Below, piece after piece: positions 58,865 through 64,000 of a stretch of DNA of 64,000 bases. Source of the DNA: Rhodothermus marinus DSM 4252 (lineage in GTDB: Bacteria > Bacteroidota > Rhodothermia > Rhodothermales > Rhodothermaceae). Where the stretch lies: positions 2,212,874 to 2,276,873 of the forward strand of contig NC_013501.1 in the NCBI RefSeq assembly GCF_000024845.1, in the 5' to 3' direction. A program made the position numbers and the translations under genes. Below the pieces are notes generated by a model. That model saw nothing but the letters and a program-made list of their open reading frames with translations, made no database searches and had not been told where the DNA came from. Numbering within the stretch: the stretch's first letter is position 1; each line of letters opens with the position of its first letter.

Positions 58865-60196
58865 ATGCATCGCTCGACGGCTGGGGCTGTGAAGCAGAGT
58901 CGCTTCAAAATCTTTTCGGATCCGGTGCACGGATTCATCTCCGTGCCCAAGAACCTGCTGCTGGAGCTGATCGAGACGCCCGAGGTGCAGCGCCTGCGAC
59001 GCATCCGGCAGCTCGGGCTGGGCCACCTGGTATTTCCGGGCGCCGAGCACACACGCTTCAACCACGCGCTGGGTGCCATGGCGCTCATGCAGGAGGCGCT
59101 GGCCAACCTTTCAGAAAAAGGCACGCCCATCTCCGAAGAAGAGCACCTGGCCGCCTGCGCCGCCGCGCTGCTGCACGACATCGGCCATGGGCCGTTCTCC
59201 CACACGCTCGAACACCAGCTCATCGAGGGTTTCCGGCACGAAGCCATGAGCCGCCGGCTCCTGCTGCGCCTGAACGAACGCTTTGGCGGCGCGCTGGAGC
59301 TGACCATCAAGATCTTCGACGATGCGTACGAACGCCCCTTCTTCCACCAGCTCGTCTCCAGCCAGCTCGACATGGACCGCCTCGACTACCTGCGCCGCGA
59401 TTCGTTCTACACGGGCGTGGTCGAAGGCAAGGTCGGCGTGCAGCGCATCATCAAAACGCTCCGGGTGCATCCGACGGAAGGCGGGCCCGACAGCCGCATC
59501 GTGATCGAGTCGAAGGGCATCTATGCCGTGGAAAACTTCCTGATCGCGCGGCGGCTCATGTACTGGCAGGTCTATCTGCACAAGACAGTGCTGGCGGCCG
59601 ATGCGCTGCTGCGGGCCATCATCCGACGCGCCCGCACGCTCCTGCAGCGCGGCGACGAGGACGCGGCCGCCCGTTGCTCTCCGGCGCTTCGTTTCTTCCT
59701 GGAGCATCCGCTCCACGCCCCGGAAGCGCTGGATCGGGACGACGTAATCGAGACGTTCTGCCAACTCGACGACGTGGACGTGCTGTTCAGCCTGAAGCAG
59801 TGGAGCCAGGCGCGCGATCCGGTGCTGGCCGACCTGAGCCGCCGCTTCATTCACCGCCGCTTTTTCCGGACCACGTTTCTGGCCGCGCCACCCTCCGAAG
59901 CGCAACTGGCAGCCTGGCACGAGCGGGTGGCCCGGTGGCTGGTGCAGGAAGGGATCGTCCCGGCCGCACTGGCCGACGAAGCCGCTTCCTACTACCTGAC
60001 GGCCGATGCCTCGGAGCATACGGCCTACGAGACCGACGCCGACCCGATTCCCGTCATCGACCGCGACGACCAGATCCGCGAACTCTCACGCACGACCGAA
60101 GCAACCGCCATCGACGCGCTGGCCCGCTACGTGGTCAAACCCTACCTCTGTTTGCCCAAGGAGGTGTCGGTCGAAGCTCCGGCGCTTTCGTCCTGA
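58865..60196 (+). CDS. HD-domain phosphohydrolase (SAMHD1/dGTPase-like)
   Basis: A 443-residue metal-dependent phosphohydrolase. The HD site is visible: His in EHTRFNHALGAMAL, HD in ALLHDIGHGPFSHTLE and Asp in SQLDMDRLDYLRRDSFYTG. FKIFSDPVHGFISVPKNLLL and EVQRLRRIRQLG are the family's N-terminal mark. Relatives hydrolyse dNTPs or other nucleotides. The frame allows a TTG at 58853; ATG at 58865 was used. TATTTTG at 58849-58855 could be a -7 box, giving a nearly leaderless message. The tail overlaps the convergent GNAT-ABC gene by 55 bases. Confidence 0.93.
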   Translation: MHRSTAGAVKQSRFKIFSDPVHGFISVPKNLLLELIETPEVQRLRRIRQLGLGHLVFPGAEHTRFNHALGAMALMQEALANLSEKGTPISEEEHLAACAAALLHDIGHGPFSHTLEHQLIEGFRHEAMSRRLLLRLNERFGGALELTIKIFDDAYERPFFHQLVSSQLDMDRLDYLRRDSFYTGVVEGKVGVQRIIKTLRVHPTEGGPDSRIVIESKGIYAVENFLIARRLMYWQVYLHKTVLAADALLRAIIRRARTLLQRGDEDAAARCSPALRFFLEHPLHAPEALDRDDVIETFCQLDDVDVLFSLKQWSQARDPVLADLSRRFIHRRFFRTTFLAAPPSEAQLAAWHERVARWLVQEGIVPAALADEAASYYLTADASEHTAYETDADPIPVIDRDDQIRELSRTTEATAIDALARYVVKPYLCLPKEVSVEAPALSS

Positions 60197-62376
60197 TCGG
60201 ACGCGCCCTGCTGATCTTCGGCGCGCAACCGCACCCAGAGCTGGTGACCGGGACGCCGACGGATCGGCACGGGTCGATCCAGACGGCGGGCGCGCTCCAT
60301 CACCCAGGCGTAGAGCGGACGCCCCTGCGCGTAGGCTTCGAGCGTTTCGGCGTCGGCCAGATGCTTGTCGGCATGGGCGCCGAGCTCCTCCACGGAAAAC
60401 GGTCCCCGTGTTTCCCGGATTTCGGCCGTGCCGATCACCTTGCCTCCGCTGATAATCCCGATGCGCCCGCGCACACGCGTGGGGTGCTTCCGGATTTCCC
60501 AGGTTTTCTTACCCTCCACGACGAAGCTGGCGTACGGCTCGCGGATGAACAGGCCCAGTTCGGGCAGTTCGTCGGCCCGAAAGAGCGTGCCATAGCCGAC
60601 CATGTAGATGGTGTCGGGCTCCAGCACGCGAAGCAGTTCAGGCCGGTGCGTCACCAGCACCAGCGTGATGCCGTGCGTGCGGGCCAGTTCGGCCAGCTTG
60701 CGTCCCACCCGGGCGGCCATGCGCGGGTCGAGATGCGCCGCAAATTCGTCGATGAGCAGCAGATTGGGCCGATGCGCCAGCGCCCAGGCCAGTTGCACGC
60801 GGGCTTTCTGTCCGGTGGACAGCTCCGCGTAGGGCGCCCGGAACAGCACGGCGTCGGCCAGGCCGGCCGCGTTCAGGATCTCGATGGCCAGTGCGGCATC
60901 GCCCGTAATCCGATAGAGCGACTCCAACACGGGCTGCGTGCCCAGCTCTGGCTCGGCCTCACCGGGAATCAGCGCCTGCAGCCGCACGTTGTCGGGCATC
61001 CGGATCTCCCCTTCATCGGCCCGGTAGAGCGGGTCGTCCCGCCCGGTGGCCGCCCCGATCAGCATTCGGAGCAGTGTGGTCTTGCCGCTTCCCGAAGCGC
61101 CCACAATGGCGTTGACCGTGCCCGGCTCCAGCCGGAAGTCGGCATCTCGGAAGACATAGGTCTGAATCTCGCGCTCTTCCACGCCGAAAGCTTCCAGCGC
61201 CTCACGCACCGGTTCGGAAAGTCCTTCCAGATTTAGCCGGTTGTGATACGTTTTGGTCACCCGGTGCAGCACCACCGGTCCGCTCAGCGGCTCGACCGGC
61301 GTAAAGCGCGGGCGATAGAGCCGTCCGCCATGCGCCCGGGCCAGCTCGTCTTCCTGCAGAAAGCGCTCGATGGCCTCGCGGGCCGTCTCGTCCAGCGGCA
61401 GGTAGAGCGCCGGACGGCCCGAGCCCGTCTCGAACAGAAAGACGAACCCGGCCTTCTCCATGAACGGATGGAAACGGGCCATCTGCGCCACGGTCTCGAC
61501 AGCCCGTTTGGGCAGGCGCATGTCGGGTATCCAGCGCTCGCGCACCCAGTCCATCATGCAGTGCAGCGCCTGCACGCCCAGTCCGTCGGCGCGGTAGTCC
61601 GGATGCACCACCACGCGCGCCAGTCGGGCCACGGGCGAGCGGGCGCGGGCCAGCACCTTCCCCTGCTCGTCCCACCAGGCTTCGGGCGGCACGTCCTGAT
61701 TAGGATGGAACGGATGGTCGAACCATTCCGGCGGAAAGATACGGCGGCGGATGTCGCGGTCGAGCGTCCCGTCGGGACGGCGGCGGTGCAGCAGCGGCAG
61801 CGGCGGATCGACGCGCACGTAGCCCACCACCTCGGGTTCGTAGGGCTGGCGGTCGAGCAGTTCCAGCACCAGAAAGCGCGAGGCACGGGTGGCGTCTTTC
61901 AGGTCGTGGAAACGCATGGGGCCGTGTCCGGCCGGGCAGTCCGGCCGGGCGTTGGCGGCCCGATAGGTGCCGCACCGCTCACAATACCAGAGGGCCAGCA
62001 CGCGCTCGCGCGAGGCGTAGTGGTACTGTTCCAGTTCGACGATGGCCGCGTAGTCGCGCTCGTAGCGGGCCTCGCGGGCACGTAGCCGGTAGCGGTAAAG
62101 CACCCGGTCGGAAAAAAGCGAACGACGCTCCAGCGTGTAGATGCGCTCGAACAGCGGCCAGACGGCCACGCGGGCCGTCCGAAGTGAATAGTCGTCGAAG
62201 CCGGGCTGCGGCTTTTCGGCGGCGAGCTGCACGCGCTGGCCCACGCGCAACCACTGCGCCACCGTGCCCGTCATGGGCAGCCGCCAGCGATTGCCGTCGT
62301 CGGTCTCGACCTCCACAAAGGCCAGGTAGCGATAGGACGGCCGCGCCAGCTCGATATTTTTAATCTGCCCCCGCAT
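60142..62376 (-). CDS. Zinc finger + GNAT-like + ABC ATPase + ASCH fusion protein
   Basis: A 744-residue four-part protein. Residues 1-130: beta-rich domain with no name. 131-155: CERCGTYRAANARPDCPAGH (C-x2-C-x11-C-x3-H), zinc-finger-like. About 160-330: GNAT-like, with RVVVHPDYRADGLGVQAL (R-x-x-G-x-G acetyl-CoA loop at 262-267). 405-605: ABC ATPase with Walker A GASGSGKTT (426-434), signature LSTGQKARVQLA (519-530), Walker B LLLIDEFAAHLD and VTHR (H-loop His 577). About 608-705: ASCH domain (GLFIREPYASFVVEGKKTWE). No transmembrane part, so not a transporter; RNA modification or handling is plausible but unproven. Confidence 0.85.
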   Translation of the reverse strand: MRGQIKNIELARPSYRYLAFVEVETDDGNRWRLPMTGTVAQWLRVGQRVQLAAEKPQPGFDDYSLRTARVAVWPLFERIYTLERRSLFSDRVLYRYRLRAREARYERDYAAIVELEQYHYASRERVLALWYCERCGTYRAANARPDCPAGHGPMRFHDLKDATRASRFLVLELLDRQPYEPEVVGYVRVDPPLPLLHRRRPDGTLDRDIRRRIFPPEWFDHPFHPNQDVPPEAWWDEQGKVLARARSPVARLARVVVHPDYRADGLGVQALHCMMDWVRERWIPDMRLPKRAVETVAQMARFHPFMEKAGFVFLFETGSGRPALYLPLDETAREAIERFLQEDELARAHGGRLYRPRFTPVEPLSGPVVLHRVTKTYHNRLNLEGLSEPVREALEAFGVEEREIQTYVFRDADFRLEPGTVNAIVGASGSGKTTLLRMLIGAATGRDDPLYRADEGEIRMPDNVRLQALIPGEAEPELGTQPVLESLYRITGDAALAIEILNAAGLADAVLFRAPYAELSTGQKARVQLAWALAHRPNLLLIDEFAAHLDPRMAARVGRKLAELARTHGITLVLVTHRPELLRVLEPDTIYMVGYGTLFRADELPELGLFIREPYASFVVEGKKTWEIRKHPTRVRGRIGIISGGKVIGTAEIRETRGPFSVEELGAHADKHLADAETLEAYAQGRPLYAWVMERARRLDRPVPIRRRPGHQLWVRLRAEDQQGASDQDESAGASTDTSLGKQR

Positions 62377-62480
62377 CGGATCGTTCTATCAGCATGGCGG
62401 TTGCAAAGCTCGCTTCGATAACGTTTTTTATGGCGGGCGTTCCTGTGCTGACCCCAGGAATTTCGTGTTTGTAACAGCCT

Positions 62481-63512
62481 ATGACCACGGCGTTTGGCTT
62501 CAATCCTTCGCACGCCCGGCATTATGAGCCCGGGCATGTCGAGCGGCCGGAGCGGCTCGAAGCGATCCGGGAGCGGCTTTCGTCTTCGCCAAACTGGAAC
62601 CGCTTACAGCACGTCGAACCGCTGGCGGTCGATCTGGACGTGGCCCGCCTGGTGCATCGCCGAACCTACCTGGAGCGGTTGCAGCAGGCACTGCACCGGG
62701 CTCCCACCCGCCTCGACCCGGACACCTACGTTCAGCCCGAGAGCCTGACGGTCGCGCTGGAAGCCGTCGGCACCCTGCTGGCCGTCACCCGGGCGGTGCT
62801 CGACGGCCACGCCGACAACGGCTTTGCGGCGATTCGCCCGCCGGGCCACCATGCCACGCCAGAACGGGCCATGGGCTTCTGCCTGCTGTCGAACGTGGCC
62901 ATTGCCGTCCGCTGGGCCCAGCAGACCTTCGGCGTCGAGCGCGTGGCGATCGTGGACTTCGACGTGCACCACGGCAACGGCACCCAGGAAGTTTTCTACG
63001 AGGACCCGAACGTGCTGTTTATCAGCGTGCACCAGTTTCCGCACTACCCCGGCACCGGCCGCATGGAAGAGATCGGTGAGGGACGTGGCCGGGGTACCAC
63101 GGTGAATGTACCGCTGCCGCCTTTCACCGGCGATGCCGGCTACCTGGAAGTCTTCCGCCGGTTGCTGGGACCGATCGTGCGCCGATTCCGTCCCGAGGTG
63201 CTCTTCGTCTCGGCCGGCTACGATGCGCACTGGCGGGACCCGCTCAGCGCGATGCAGCTGACCGTGGCGGGCTTTGCGCAACTGGTGTATGAACTGATGG
63301 AATGGGCCGATGCCTACTGCGACAACCGGCTGATCGCCGCGCTCGAAGGCGGCTACGATGCCGAGGCGCTGGCCGCCAGCGTGGACGCCACCGTCGTCCG
63401 CCTGCTCGATCCGGTGGCCGAAATCGAAGATCCAATCGGCCCCTCGCCCCATGAGCCCGCCGACGTACGGGATCTGATCTACGAACTCCGCCTGCTGCAC
63501 AAAGTCGCCTGA
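62481..63512 (+). CDS. Histone deacetylase superfamily (acetoin-utilisation-like) deacetylase
   Basis: A 343-residue zinc deacetylase. Active-site marks: IRPPGHHATPERAMGFCLL (the two His), IVDFDVHHGNGTQEVFYED (zinc Asp and His), SVHQFPHYPGTGRMEEIG and VSAGYDAHWRDPLS (zinc Asp), then LEGGYDAEALAAS. Bacterial members remove acetyl groups from proteins or polyamines. It starts about 100 bases past the divergent fusion gene and is followed after four bases by the tryptophanase gene, suggesting an operon. Confidence 0.94.
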   Translation: MTTAFGFNPSHARHYEPGHVERPERLEAIRERLSSSPNWNRLQHVEPLAVDLDVARLVHRRTYLERLQQALHRAPTRLDPDTYVQPESLTVALEAVGTLLAVTRAVLDGHADNGFAAIRPPGHHATPERAMGFCLLSNVAIAVRWAQQTFGVERVAIVDFDVHHGNGTQEVFYEDPNVLFISVHQFPHYPGTGRMEEIGEGRGRGTTVNVPLPPFTGDAGYLEVFRRLLGPIVRRFRPEVLFVSAGYDAHWRDPLSAMQLTVAGFAQLVYELMEWADAYCDNRLIAALEGGYDAEALAASVDATVVRLLDPVAEIEDPIGPSPHEPADVRDLIYELRLLHKVA

Positions 63513-63516
63513 AGCC

Positions 63517-64000
63517 ATGCGTACGATCATCGAGCCGTTTCGCATCAAGGTGGTCGAGCCCCTGCGCATGACCACCCGCGAAGAGCGCCGGCGGCTGATC
63601 CGCGAAGCCCACTACAACCTGTTCAACCTGCACGCCGACGACGTGCTCATCGACCTGCTGACCGACTCGGGCACCTCGGCCATGAGCAGCGCCCAGTGGT
63701 CGGCCATCATGCGCGGCGACGAAAGCTACGCGGGTTCGCCTTCTTACTACCGCTTCGAGGCGGCCGTGCGCGCGCTGATGCCTTTCCGCCACATCATCCC
63801 CACCCATCAGGGACGCGCGGCCGAAAAGATCCTGTTCAGCATCGTCGGCGGTCCGGGCCGTATCATTCCGAGCAATACGCACTTCGACACGACGCGCGCC
63901 AACATCGAGGCAACCGGCGCCGAGGCGGTCGATCTGGTCATTCCGGAAGGCCGCGATCCCGAAAGCCGTCACCCCTTCAAAGGCAACATCGATCTGGATC
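63517..64000 (+). CDS. tnaA: Tryptophanase / tyrosine phenol-lyase family (partial at window end)
   Basis: 161 codons visible and the frame runs off the end. It starts MRTIIEPFRIKVVEPLRMT, with the family marks LIREAHYNLFNLHADDVLID, LLTDSGTSAMSSAQWSAIMR, GDESYAGSPSYYRFEAAVR and IPTHQGRAAEKILFS, then NTHFDTTRANIEATGAEA. This is the PLP-dependent beta-eliminating lyase family; the PLP-binding Lys lies beyond the window. Tryptophanase is somewhat favoured, but tyrosine phenol-lyase cannot be excluded. It follows the deacetylase gene after four bases. Confidence 0.9.
   Translation, partial: MRTIIEPFRIKVVEPLRMTTREERRRLIREAHYNLFNLHADDVLIDLLTDSGTSAMSSAQWSAIMRGDESYAGSPSYYRFEAAVRALMPFRHIIPTHQGRAAEKILFSIVGGPGRIIPSNTHFDTTRANIEATGAEAVDLVIPEGRDPESRHPFKGNIDLD

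Overview
The window looks like chromosome from a Rhodothermus-type bacterium (Rhodothermota/Bacteroidota side). This is inference from several things seen together: high G+C, densely packed genes on both strands, type IX secretion parts (a PorZ-like propeller protein, a Plug/DUF5103 lipoprotein, a cargo protein with a C-terminal sorting domain), a YtxJ bacillithiol-type redox protein, a small Hc1-type histone H1-like protein, DUF3078 and TANFOR-like surface proteins, and a groESL operon under a CIRCE operator. There is no prophage, insertion sequence, CRISPR array or plasmid module. The only clear mobile element is an intein in dnaE.

Layout. 0-10 kb: M24 aminopeptidase, RuBisCO-like protein, T9SS cargo, oligoendopeptidase F, YtxJ, a TlpA lipoprotein, three unrecognised genes, a holin-like membrane protein and an Nfu_N protein. 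10-18.7 kb: a LuxC-like reductase behind two exported thioredoxin-fold genes, an NSS transporter overlapping an M14 carboxypeptidase, a polyprenyl synthase, an MBL hydrolase and an SSS symporter. 18.7-24 kb: envelope genes (T9SS plug, a membrane metallopeptidase-like protein, DUF3078), the histone H1-like gene and a degenerate acetylglutamate-kinase-like gene. 24-31.4 kb: dnaE with a 423-residue intein carrying LAGLIDADG motifs, then groEL, groES and CIRCE.

31.5-48.3 kb: small membrane proteins; mutY and a BamA/TamA-type protein whose start codons overlap on opposite strands; rsmE, YbjQ, Nudix and secG; tRNA-His and tRNA-Glu; porZ and ribH; PHP, HIT, flippase-like and DUF72 genes; a lipoprotein and a two-barrel outer-membrane protein. 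48.3-64 kb: a TANFOR-like protein with near-identical in-frame repeats, translationally coupled to a beta-barrel gene; a GH2 glycosidase with a palindromic operator candidate; a low-density stretch with tandem 78-residue paralogs and tRNA-Ser; an HD phosphohydrolase; a zinc-finger + GNAT-like + ABC ATPase + ASCH fusion; an HDAC-like deacetylase and the start of a tryptophanase.

Most genes are housekeeping or envelope functions. The least explained items are the GNAT-ABC-ASCH fusion, the tandem small paralogs at 57.7-58.2 kb, the repeat-bearing TANFOR-like/barrel pair, the dispersed repeats near 29.1 and 41.5 kb, and the unrecognised genes at 7.1-9.2 kb. All domain assignments come from reading motifs, not from searches.
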